8,077 nucleotides of DNA, from positions 1 to 8,077 of the forward strand of contig JALRGZ010000105.1 of assembly GCA_023253295.1 (NCBI GenBank). The letters run 5' to 3'. Positions within the stretch are counted from its first letter, which is position 1; each line of letters opens with the position of its first letter. Made by a program: the position numbers and the translations under genes. The DNA is from Flavobacterium sp. Lineage in GTDB: Bacteria > Bacteroidota > Bacteroidia > Flavobacteriales > Flavobacteriaceae. This document shows positions 1 through 5,760 of the stretch, in pieces. Below the pieces are notes generated by a model. The model was not told the origin of the DNA, did no database searches, and saw nothing but the letters and a program-made list of their open reading frames with translations.

Positions 1-181
1 ACAGGTAATGCTTGGTGAAACCAATACAAGAGTTTTTGCTGATGTTAATTTTCATGAAACTTTAGTTTTAGTAATCATCATAGCGGTAATTTTCATTTTT
101 GGTTTGTATCCAAAACCAATCAATGATTTGATTACTCCTGCTTTGGATCAGATACTGAGATCATTGTTTAGAATTCAATAA
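1..181 (+). CDS. nuoM: NADH-quinone oxidoreductase subunit M, C-terminal fragment
   Basis: This is the last 59 codons of an open frame that enters from the left edge (first full codon at 2) and stops with TAA at 179-181. The visible protein has a short loop, then a hydrophobic helix (LVLVIIIAVIFIFGLYP) and the tail PKPINDLITPALDQILRS. A final helix followed by a G-x-YP-x-P turn is typical of the end of NuoM, one of the antiporter-like, proton-pumping membrane subunits of respiratory complex I. The identity rests on this tail plus the neighbour: nuoN follows 52 bases downstream on the same strand, as in the standard nuo operon. The start and most of the gene lie outside the window, so the catalytic lysines and glutamate cannot be checked. 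Confidence 0.85.
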   Translation, partial: QVMLGETNTRVFADVNFHETLVLVIIIAVIFIFGLYPKPINDLITPALDQILRSLFRIQ

Positions 182-233
182 TAAAGACCGACTATTTAAT
201 ATCAGGTTCTAATCCTGAATCACAATAAAAAAT

Positions 234-1604
234 ATGAATACATTAATAGCTATAATTGGATTAGGTGTTTTATGCCTTTTATTTGAAATTTTTGATGCTA
301 GAAAAGCAATTGTTCCAATAGTGGTAATTGGATTACTGGCTATTCTGGGATTAGATATTTCAGAAATTAACGAATCGCCTGTTGCTTATTACAACAATAT
401 GATTGTAGTGGGTAAATATTCGTCGGCCTTTTCAGCGTTATTTATCATTTTGACAATATTCTTAGTAAGCTTAGGACAAAAATTTTATGAAAATCGTCCA
501 TCAAAATTCTCAGATTTTATCGCGATAAAACTATTCTTATTAGCTGGAGCGGTAGCAATGGTTTCTTTTGGAAACTTAGCCATGTTCTTTTTAGGAATCG
601 AAGTATTATCTATAGCTCTTTATGTGTTAGCTTCTAGCAATCGCACTAGTATTAAAAGTAATGAAGCAGGTTTGAAATATTTCTTAATGGGTTCATTTGC
701 ATCAGGGATTATCCTTTTTGGAATCTGTTTGATTTATGGAGCCATGGGAAGTTTTGATATTGCTGAAATTAGCGAATTATCACACTCAGCCGAATTACCT
801 ATCTGGTTTCCAATTGGAATTGTACTCCTTTTTATAGGTATGCTTTTTAAAATTGCTGCTGTTCCTTTCCACTTTTGGGCACCGGATGTATATGAGGGTT
901 CACCTGCCCTTACTACCGCATTGATGACTACTTTAGCCAAAGTGGTTGCTGTAGCTACTTTATTCAAATTAGTAAAAACAATGAATGCTGATATTTCTCC
1001 AGCTTTCCAATTGGTAATTGTAATTGTTTCTATTGCTTCTATGACTGTTGGTAATATTATGGCTTTGCGTCAAGTTAATGTAAAACGTATGCTGGCTTTC
1101 TCGGGTATTTCACATGCTGGTTTTATGCTAATGACTTTATTAAGTACTACAAAATCATCAGGAACTTTACTATATTATACTTCAGCTTATGCTTTAGCAG
1201 GTATCGCCGCCTTCACAGTAATCCTGTATGTTTGTAAAACGAGAGAAAATGAAGATATTACTAACTTTCACGGTTTAGGAAAAAACAATCCTCTAATGGC
1301 CGCTATTTTAACTGCTTCATTACTATCCATGGCCGGGATTCCAATTTTCGGTGGGTTCTTTGCTAAATTATTCTTGTTTACACAAACAATACAAGCTGGT
1401 TTCATTACCTTAGTTATTATAGCTGTAATCAACTCTATCATCAGTGTGGGTTATTATTTCAAATTAATTGTAGCCATGTACACTAAAGAACCTAACGAAG
1501 CTAAAATCCCTACTCCAAGCATTTATTATGTTGTGGCGGTTATTGCAATACTTTTAAACATTGCTTTAGGACTTTTCCCTTCAGTTGTTTTGGATTTACT
1601 ATAA
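234..1604 (+). CDS. nuoN: NADH-quinone oxidoreductase subunit N
   Basis: The gene encodes 456 residues, almost wholly hydrophobic, with about a dozen or more membrane helices. NuoN is an inner-membrane, antiporter-like subunit of complex I that takes part in proton pumping during NADH-to-quinone electron transfer. The family signature is clear. A membrane glutamate lies in FFLGIEVLSIALY (E123), a lysine in SNEAGLKYFLMGS (K148), and the region around 206-223 carries K206 followed by AAVPFHFWAPDVYEGSP, the most conserved stretch of the NuoL/M/N superfamily. Further conserved charged residues lie in NVKRMLAFSGISHAGF. The length fits the family. The ATG at 234 follows an A-rich leader without a Shine-Dalgarno sequence, normal for Bacteroidota. 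It is co-transcribed with nuoM, and the terminator just downstream makes it the last gene of the operon. Confidence 0.96.
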   Translation: MNTLIAIIGLGVLCLLFEIFDARKAIVPIVVIGLLAILGLDISEINESPVAYYNNMIVVGKYSSAFSALFIILTIFLVSLGQKFYENRPSKFSDFIAIKLFLLAGAVAMVSFGNLAMFFLGIEVLSIALYVLASSNRTSIKSNEAGLKYFLMGSFASGIILFGICLIYGAMGSFDIAEISELSHSAELPIWFPIGIVLLFIGMLFKIAAVPFHFWAPDVYEGSPALTTALMTTLAKVVAVATLFKLVKTMNADISPAFQLVIVIVSIASMTVGNIMALRQVNVKRMLAFSGISHAGFMLMTLLSTTKSSGTLLYYTSAYALAGIAAFTVILYVCKTRENEDITNFHGLGKNNPLMAAILTASLLSMAGIPIFGGFFAKLFLFTQTIQAGFITLVIIAVINSIISVGYYFKLIVAMYTKEPNEAKIPTPSIYYVVAVIAILLNIALGLFPSVVLDLL

Positions 1605-1622
1605 TAAAACATCACACAAGAT

Positions 1623-1657
1623 AAAAAACCATCAAAAGAAATTTTGATGGTTTTTTT
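1623..1657 (+). terminator. Rho-independent terminator after nuoN
   Basis: The stem 1628-1637 (ACCATCAAAA) pairs perfectly with 1642-1651 around a GAAA tetraloop. The A-run before it and the seven-T run after it can extend the stem to 15 pairs. It lies 18 bases after the nuoN stop and closes the nuo operon. Confidence 0.9.
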
Positions 1658-1716
1658 GTATTAAACAACTATCCTAAATAAAACATAAACTTACAACAAC
1701 TTAGCCGAATACTTCG

Positions 1717-1735
1717 TACATTTGTATATACAAAT
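1717..1735 (+). promoter_or_regulatory. -7 promoter box overlapped by a perfect 16-bp palindrome
   Basis: TACATTTG at 1717-1724 matches the Bacteroidota -7 element TAnnTTTG and lies 23 bases before the ATG of the DsbA-family gene. No clean TTG is seen at the -33 position; TTA at 1691-1693 is the best partial match. Overlapping the box, 1720-1735 reads ATTTGTATATACAAAT, its own reverse complement. Its position over the box and the expected transcription start is what an operator for a dimeric repressor would look like. The promoter call is from motif match; the operator role is inference. Confidence 0.55.
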
Positions 1736-1747
1736 ATTAAACAAAAA

Positions 1748-2464
1748 ATGGAAAATAAATTAAAAATACAAATATGGTCAGATATCATGTGCCCATTTTG
1801 CTACATTGGTAAGAGAAGACTGGAGAATGCTTTAACCCAATTTGGACACCAGGATGCCATAGAAATTGAATGGAAAAGTTTCCAATTAGATCCTTATTTT
1901 GTTGCGCAAGAAGATGATAATTTAGTAGATCATCTTGCCGAAAAATATAGAAAAGACAAGGAATGGGCTACAGAAGCCTTAACTTCAATGACACAAAATG
2001 CGGCAAATTCAGGCTTAGAATTTCATTTTGAAAAAGCTATAATGGCCAATACCTTTAATGCGCATCGTTTATTGCATTTAGCTAAGGAACAAAATCTTGG
2101 AACAAAACTAAAAGAATTACTTTTCAAAGCTTATCTAACTGATGGCAAAAATGTCAATGATGAAGAAACACTAAAACAATTAGGTTTAGAAGTGGGTCTT
2201 GATGCTAAAAACATCGATCAAGTATTAAACTCAGATAAATACACAAGTGAAGTACAACAAGATATTTCTTTGGCACAAAAAATAGGAATTCAAGGAGTAC
2301 CATTCTTTGTTTTTGATAATAAGTATGCTATTTCAGGAGCTCAATATGAAGAGACTTTTGTAAAAACTTTAGAAAAAGTATGGGACGAAGGCCAATTTGA
2401 ATCAAAAATTACTATCTTGAATGATAAAAATACTGCCAGTTGCGGTATTGACGGATGTAATTAA
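1748..2464 (+). CDS. FrnE-type DsbA family oxidoreductase (cytoplasmic)
   Basis: The 238-residue protein has a thioredoxin-like DsbA fold of the FrnE subfamily. It starts directly with a beta strand (KIQIWSDIMCPFCYIG) and has no signal peptide, so it should act in the cytoplasm, unlike classical DsbA. The catalytic CxxC is CPFC at residues 15-18. The cis-proline loop is GVPFFVF (P185), followed by the ISGAQ motif at 195-199 typical of FrnE. The C-terminus carries a second cysteine pair, C232-x4-C237, in CGIDGC; a C-x4-C tail of this kind is known from the Deinococcus FrnE protein. The family includes thiol-disulfide oxidoreductases and isomerases implicated in oxidative-stress tolerance and polyketide biosynthesis; the substrate here is unknown. 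It is the first gene of a two-gene unit with the dehydrogenase that starts 10 bases downstream. Confidence 0.92.
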   Translation: MENKLKIQIWSDIMCPFCYIGKRRLENALTQFGHQDAIEIEWKSFQLDPYFVAQEDDNLVDHLAEKYRKDKEWATEALTSMTQNAANSGLEFHFEKAIMANTFNAHRLLHLAKEQNLGTKLKELLFKAYLTDGKNVNDEETLKQLGLEVGLDAKNIDQVLNSDKYTSEVQQDISLAQKIGIQGVPFFVFDNKYAISGAQYEETFVKTLEKVWDEGQFESKITILNDKNTASCGIDGCN

Positions 2465-2474
2465 AAAAATAAAA

Positions 2475-3464
2475 ATGAGTGATAGTAAACCAATAAAAAA
2501 CATTAGATGGGGGATCATTGGATGTGGAGATGTGACTGAGAAAAAAAGCGGACCTGCCTATCAAAAAACAGAAGGTTTTGAAATAGTAGCTGTAATGCGC
2601 CGAGATGCTGAAAAAGCGGAAGATTATGCTAAAAGGCATGGAATTAAAAAACACTATTCAGATGCAGATGCACTCATCAATGATCCTGAAGTAGATGCTG
2701 TTTATATTGCTACTCCACCTGACTCGCATAAATTATATGGTTTAAAAGTAGCCCAAGCAGGAAAAATTTGTTGCATTGAAAAACCTCTTGCTCCAAGTTA
2801 TGAAGATAGTAAAGCCATTTTTGAGGCTTTTGAAGCTAAAAACCTTCCACTATTCACTGCTTACTATCGTCGCTCATTACCGAGATTTAAACAAATAAAA
2901 AAATGGCTAGATGCTAATAGTATTGGTCAAATCCGTCATATCAACTGGCATTTAAGTAAACCCGCATCTGCACAAGATTTATCCGGATTATACAACTGGC
3001 GCACCGATGCTAATATAGCAAAAGGCGGTTATTTTGATGATTTAGCCAGTCACGGACTGGATTTATTCAACTACCTCCTCGGTAACATCAAAGAAGTCAC
3101 AGGTATTAGTTTAAACCAACAGAACTTATATTCTGCAAAAGATGCATTAGTTGCCTCTTGGCTACATGAATCAGGTATCACTGGAACCGGGAGTTGGAAT
3201 TTCGGTTGCGCTTCCAGAGAAGACAAAGTAATAATCTATGGAAGCCAGGGCAGGATTGAATTTTCAATATTTGACGAAAGTCCCGTAATCCTTTCTAACG
3301 AAAACGGAATTGTTCCAATAATGATTGAACATCCTGAAAACGTACAATTACATCATGTGGAAAATATGAAAGAACACTTATTCGGAACTGCAATTCATCC
3401 TTCGAATGGAAAAACAGCTACACATACCAGTTGGGTAATGGATAAAATTATAGGTACATTATAA
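2475..3464 (+). CDS. Gfo/Idh/MocA family NAD(P)-dependent oxidoreductase
   Basis: A 329-residue protein with an N-terminal Rossmann domain and a C-terminal alpha/beta domain. The nucleotide-binding loop is WGIIGCGDV (residues 12-20, GxGxxG-like). The family motif EKP is at 102-104, with the catalytic-type lysine K103. GGYFDDLASHGLDL at 184-197 supplies the expected D189 and H193 of the active site. Relatives oxidise or reduce hydroxyl groups of sugars, inositols or related compounds with NAD(P); the substrate cannot be read from sequence. The chosen ATG at 2475 gives the normal family N-terminus and lies 10 bases after the DsbA stop. An in-frame ATG at 2421 would add 18 residues inside the upstream gene and is unlikely. 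The close spacing suggests co-transcription with the FrnE-like gene, and a terminator follows at once. Confidence 0.93.
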   Translation: MSDSKPIKNIRWGIIGCGDVTEKKSGPAYQKTEGFEIVAVMRRDAEKAEDYAKRHGIKKHYSDADALINDPEVDAVYIATPPDSHKLYGLKVAQAGKICCIEKPLAPSYEDSKAIFEAFEAKNLPLFTAYYRRSLPRFKQIKKWLDANSIGQIRHINWHLSKPASAQDLSGLYNWRTDANIAKGGYFDDLASHGLDLFNYLLGNIKEVTGISLNQQNLYSAKDALVASWLHESGITGTGSWNFGCASREDKVIIYGSQGRIEFSIFDESPVILSNENGIVPIMIEHPENVQLHHVENMKEHLFGTAIHPSNGKTATHTSWVMDKIIGTL

Positions 3465-3492
3465 AAAAAAGTCCCGAAAGCGGGACTTTTTT
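3465..3492. terminator. Bidirectional Rho-independent terminator
   Basis: The GC-rich stem GTCCCG (3471-3476) pairs with CGGGAC (3481-3486) around the loop AAAG. It is flanked by A8 on the left and T6 on the right, so it has a U-run in both directions. It begins directly after the dehydrogenase stop. It also faces the convergent minus-strand secreted-protein gene ending at 3594, about 100 bases away. Confidence 0.9.
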
Positions 3493-3593
3493 ATTAACTA
3501 CACAAACTAATTAATTACTAACAAATAGCAAATTTCTAACCAATAAATTGATACACATAATTCGTGCCAAAAATTAATTATTCAATTATTTTT

Positions 3594-3965
3594 TTACAAA
3601 ACTGTTACCGCTACCTCTGAAAGCGGATCAGACATAATCGTCGCGGAATCGTCTAAAACCAAAACCTCATATTTTATTACTTTCGTTTTAGATTCTTCTA
3701 CCAGATAATAAACACCTTCTTTAAAGTTATTTAAATCATAACTCCTCACAAGTTTACCATCAACCAGCACATTCTCGGTGTGTATTAACTTATCATCCGC
3801 GTCATATATACTTACACTTATTTGATCTTCATCCTCTAAACCGAATGAAATCATCTTTTCTTGTCGAAATTGATTATGTAATGAAAAATTAACCGCTACC
3901 GCATACACATTCATAGCCAATAAAACTATTCCTAACACTAAACTAATTTTAAAAATCTTTTTCAT
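3594..3965 (-). CDS. Small secreted beta-rich protein, paralogue 1
   Basis: A 123-residue protein with a signal peptide (MKKIFKISLVLGIVLLAMNVYA, probable cleavage after A22), so it is exported across the inner membrane. The mature part of about 100 residues has alternating beta strands and turns: SIYDADDKL (52-60), SYDLNNFKEGVYYLV (75-89), TKVIKYEVLVL (94-104) and ATIMSDP (108-114). The pattern 'IYD..-KL ... YDLN...-GVYYLV' resembles the beta-sandwich C-terminal sorting domains of type IX secretion substrates, but here it stands alone after a signal peptide. Proteins of this kind occur in flavobacteria, often annotated only as 'secretion protein'. About half the residues match the product of 5073-5474 by eye. 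It is divergent from the AraC gene, with a shared 186-bp intergenic region. Function is unknown, and no enzyme motif is present. Confidence 0.8.
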   Translation of the reverse strand: MKKIFKISLVLGIVLLAMNVYAVAVNFSLHNQFRQEKMISFGLEDEDQISVSIYDADDKLIHTENVLVDGKLVRSYDLNNFKEGVYYLVEESKTKVIKYEVLVLDDSATIMSDPLSEVAVTVL

Positions 3966-3975
3966 AATACAATGT

Positions 3976-4029
3976 TTTTAGATTTATAATCATTTTGTAC
4001 TGTAAAGATATCCCAAGCTTAAGACACAA
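3976..4029 (-). promoter_or_regulatory. Promoter and leader of secreted paralogue 1
   Basis: On the minus strand TATCTTTA (4010-4003) differs by one base from TAnnTTTG, and TTG (4029-4027) lies 16 bases upstream of it, giving plausible -7 and -33 elements. The box ends 37 bases before the ATG. The leader block at 3976-3990 (TTTTAGATTTATAAT on the plus strand) recurs exactly at 5484-5498 before the paralogue. Conservation of both box and leader between the copies supports the call. Confidence 0.55.
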
Positions 4030-4057
4030 AAGGATAGTACATTTTCAAAATTATATA

Positions 4058-4086
4058 CTATATTACCTTTTACGAAAACGTTTTAG
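4058..4086. repeat. 29-bp direct repeat, copy 1 (candidate operator)
   Basis: All 29 bases are identical to 5568-5596. The block contains the 10-bp palindrome AAAACGTTTT at 4075-4084. It is 92 bases upstream of the secreted-protein ATG at 3965 and about 65 bases upstream of the divergent AraC-type gene. Identity here, in a flank that is otherwise only moderately conserved, suggests a protein-binding site serving one or both genes. The palindrome is like those bound by LacI/GalR regulators, whereas AraC proteins more often bind direct repeats, so the partner is uncertain. Confidence 0.75.
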
Positions 4087-4151
4087 TGAAATTCAGATAA
4101 TATTACATATTTTTTAGTTAAATTAGTAGAGAACCTAATCAAACTATAAAA

Positions 4152-5021
4152 ATGAAATCGAATATACCAACACTCCGATTAATAGAACCTTCTTTTGGAA
4201 GCTCTTTTACACTTACAAAATATAACATCAAATACAACTCTCATGTTTGGCATTATCACCCAGAAATTCAGTTATTGTTTATAAATGGAGGATCTGGCAA
4301 AAGGCAGGTAGGAAGTCATATTTCTTACTACAACAATGGTGATCTAACTTTAATAGGAAGCAATCTGCCTCATTGCGGTTTTACCGATGAAATTATAGGG
4401 AACAAAAATGTGGTTGTTATCCAAATGAAACCGGATTTTCTGGGAGAACACTTTTTTGATATTCCCGAAATGCGAAACATCAAAAATTTATTCAATCAGG
4501 CAAAATCAGGGATCACTTTTGGCGGAAAAACAAAAAGAAAAATTGGAAAGAAAATTAGTAAAATGGAAGAGCAATCTCCCTTTGAAAGATTGCTCAGTTT
4601 AATTGAAATTTTAAACGAATTAGAATTAGCCACCGAAGATGCAACTTTTCTAAATGCAGAAGGTTTTAGAATGGAAATGCACGTTCAAGATAACGAAAGA
4701 ATCAATTATATCTTTAATTATGTAAAAGACAATTTTAAAGAGCCTACTCGCTTAGAAGAAATTGCTGAAAAAGTAAGCATGACCGTTCCTTCATTTTGCC
4801 GTTATTTCAAAAAAATAACCCATAAAACCTACACCAAATTTGTTAACGACTACCGTTTAGTTCATGCTTGCAAACTATTAGCTGAAAAACCTATCAGTAT
4901 AAGCGAAATCGCTTTTGAAAGTGGCTTTAACAATTTCAGTCATTTCAATAAACTATTCAAAGAATTTACCGGTAAAAATGCTTCTGATTACCGCCATGAA
5001 TTAAAATCTTTCTTAGAGTAA
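4152..5021 (+). CDS. AraC family transcriptional regulator with cupin sensor domain
   Basis: The 289-residue protein has an N-terminal cupin-like sensing domain (about 20-100) and a C-terminal AraC/XylS DNA-binding domain (about 183-285). The cupin strand HVWHYHPEIQLLFI carries H34, H36 and E38, and NLPH supplies H74, the set that in cupins can hold a metal or a small ligand. The two helix-turn-helix units are LEEIAEKVSMTVPSFCRYFKK (from 201) and SISEIAFESGFNNFSHFNKLF (249-269), followed by the usual FKEFTGKNASDYR. AraC proteins with this cupin domain usually respond to sugars or small metabolites. The gene is divergent from secreted paralogue 1 and convergent with paralogue 2, so these two are its likeliest targets; that is inference from position. 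No convincing TAnnTTTG promoter is seen upstream; TAAATTAG at 4119-4126 is the nearest. Confidence 0.93.
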   Translation: MKSNIPTLRLIEPSFGSSFTLTKYNIKYNSHVWHYHPEIQLLFINGGSGKRQVGSHISYYNNGDLTLIGSNLPHCGFTDEIIGNKNVVVIQMKPDFLGEHFFDIPEMRNIKNLFNQAKSGITFGGKTKRKIGKKISKMEEQSPFERLLSLIEILNELELATEDATFLNAEGFRMEMHVQDNERINYIFNYVKDNFKEPTRLEEIAEKVSMTVPSFCRYFKKITHKTYTKFVNDYRLVHACKLLAEKPISISEIAFESGFNNFSHFNKLFKEFTGKNASDYRHELKSFLE

Positions 5022-5025
5022 TAAC

Positions 5026-5052
5026 AAAAAAAGACCCCTAAAAAGGGGCCTT
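5026..5052 (-). terminator. Terminator between convergent araC and secreted paralogue 2
   Basis: The hairpin has CCCCT (5035-5039) and AGGGG (5044-5048), with flanking AAG/CTT pairs. Read on the minus strand the remaining position is a G-U wobble, giving a 9-pair stem followed by seven Ts. Read on the plus strand that position is an A-C mismatch and no T-run follows. It therefore mainly serves the minus-strand gene ending at 5073, though it lies just after the araC stop. Confidence 0.75.
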
Positions 5053-5072
5053 AAATCACTAACCAATCTTAA

Positions 5073-5474
5073 TTATTTAACAGCAACCGTTTTGTACTCT
5101 ACTGAATAAGGATCTGACATGATTGTAGCGGTTTCATTCACTACAAGAATTTCATATTTTACCACCTTAGTTTTTGACTCTGCTACCAAATAATAAACCC
5201 CATCAGCAAGAGGATTCAAATCGTATTTCTTTACAATCTTGGTTTCAGACTTAAGTGGATTCAAATTCAACGTATAAACACGCTCAGTGTACATAAGTTT
5301 ATTATTCGAATCATAAATAGAAACATCAGCTTTATTCACATCATTAAGTGCAAAAGTTACCATCTTTTTAGTACTAGCCACTTCAGTTTTAGAAGATTTA
5401 ATGCCAGTTGCATGTGTATTCATAGCTAATAAAATAACTACTAATACCAGACTAAGTTTTAAAATCTTTTTCAT
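5073..5474 (-). CDS. Small secreted beta-rich protein, paralogue 2
   Basis: A 133-residue secreted protein homologous to the product of 3594-3965. The signal peptide is MKKILKLSLVLVVILLAMNTHA, with probable cleavage after A22 as in the paralogue. The mature part has the same blocks: VSIYDSNNKL (51-60), KYDLNPLADGVYYLV (83-97), KVVKYEILVV (103-112) and ATIMSDP (116-122). Unlike paralogue 1 it has about 8 or 9 extra residues around 68-79 (NLNPLKSETK), between two predicted strands. The start at 5474 is chosen because the signal peptide begins there, it aligns with the paralogue, and a promoter box lies just upstream; an in-frame ATG at 5558 would add 28 residues reaching into that promoter. The protein probably acts outside the cytoplasm. 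Role unknown; resemblance to type IX sorting-domain folds is by pattern only. Confidence 0.8.
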   Translation of the reverse strand: MKKILKLSLVLVVILLAMNTHATGIKSSKTEVASTKKMVTFALNDVNKADVSIYDSNNKLMYTERVYTLNLNPLKSETKIVKKYDLNPLADGVYYLVAESKTKVVKYEILVVNETATIMSDPYSVEYKTVAVK

Positions 5475-5483
5475 AATCAGAAA

Positions 5484-5540
5484 TTTTAGATTTATAATTC
5501 TTTTAACTGGTTCAAAGATAGTATGCTTGCATAGAATTAA
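5484..5540 (-). promoter_or_regulatory. Promoter and leader of secreted paralogue 2
   Basis: On the minus strand TATCTTTG (5520-5513) is an exact TAnnTTTG box. TTA at 5540-5538, 17 bases upstream of it, may stand in for the -33 TTG. The box ends 38 bases before the ATG, matching paralogue 1 within one base, and the leader block 5484-5498 is identical in both copies. Between the two elements, 5522-5533 is an interrupted inverted repeat (TATGC-TT-GCATA), suitably placed for a regulator to interfere with RNA polymerase. Confidence 0.65.
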
Positions 5541-5562
5541 ACTACAGCACTTTTTCATATTT

Positions 5563-5641
5563 CTATGCTATATTACCTTTTACGAAAACGTTTTAGCTTA
5601 AAAATAGCAATATAAAATACTTTTGAGTTAATATAGCATAG
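5563..5641. repeat. Perfect 13-bp inverted repeat around the copy-2 operator region
   Basis: CTATGCTATATTA at 5563-5575 is the exact reverse complement of TAATATAGCATAG at 5629-5641, with 53 bases between the arms. The left arm overlaps the start of the 29-bp repeat. The equivalent positions in copy 1 (4053-4065 and 4119-4131) are recognisable but not symmetric. The spacing is too wide for a terminator; two binding sites on DNA is the simpler reading. Confidence 0.6.
5568..5596. repeat. 29-bp direct repeat, copy 2 (candidate operator)
   Basis: It is identical to 4058-4086, including the palindrome AAAACGTTTT at 5585-5594. It lies 93 bases upstream of the ATG of secreted paralogue 2, against 92 for copy 1. 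Here there is no divergent gene close by (umuC starts at 5761), so conservation most likely reflects control of the secreted-protein gene. Confidence 0.75.
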
Positions 5642-5748
5642 TTTTATACCCAAAACACAACAATATTAACTTTTAAAAAAATCGAATTATAGATTATTAT
5701 TTTTCAAAAATTAATTCATTATTCGAATTTCTCAATAAGTCTATTATG

Positions 5749-5756
5749 TAATTTTG
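5749..5756 (+). promoter_or_regulatory. -7 box directly before umuC (leaderless start likely)
   Basis: TAATTTTG is an exact TAnnTTTG match ending only four bases before the umuC ATG at 5761. A transcript started from it would begin at or next to the start codon. No clear TTG is seen at -33, and a short palindrome ATTCGAAT lies at 5721-5728. No recognised SOS box was found. Confidence 0.5.
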
Positions 5757-5760
5757 CATT

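Noticed and set aside
202..218. Small hairpin (TCAGG/CCTGA, 7-base loop) between nuoM and nuoN.
   Set aside because: The stem has only five pairs and no T-run follows; it is inside an operon and could easily be chance.
2421..2474. Upstream in-frame ATG for the Gfo/Idh/MocA gene.
   Set aside because: It lies inside the DsbA-family gene and adds residues unlike the family N-terminus; ATG 2475 after the DsbA stop gives a normal start of the Rossmann domain.
3493..3593. Possible small gene or RNA in the gap between the bidirectional terminator and secreted paralogue 1.
   Set aside because: The stretch is AT-rich, has no open frame of note, no promoter box and no stable hairpin; it is probably just the 3' untranslated part of the minus-strand gene.
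5475..5558. Upstream in-frame ATG that would extend secreted paralogue 2 by 28 residues.
   Set aside because: The added residues would precede a good signal peptide, are not matched by paralogue 1, and would overlap the -7 promoter box and conserved leader.
5401..5601. A 66-codon open frame on the plus strand across the start of secreted paralogue 2.
   Set aside because: It runs antisense to the signal peptide and promoter region, and has no promoter or family resemblance.
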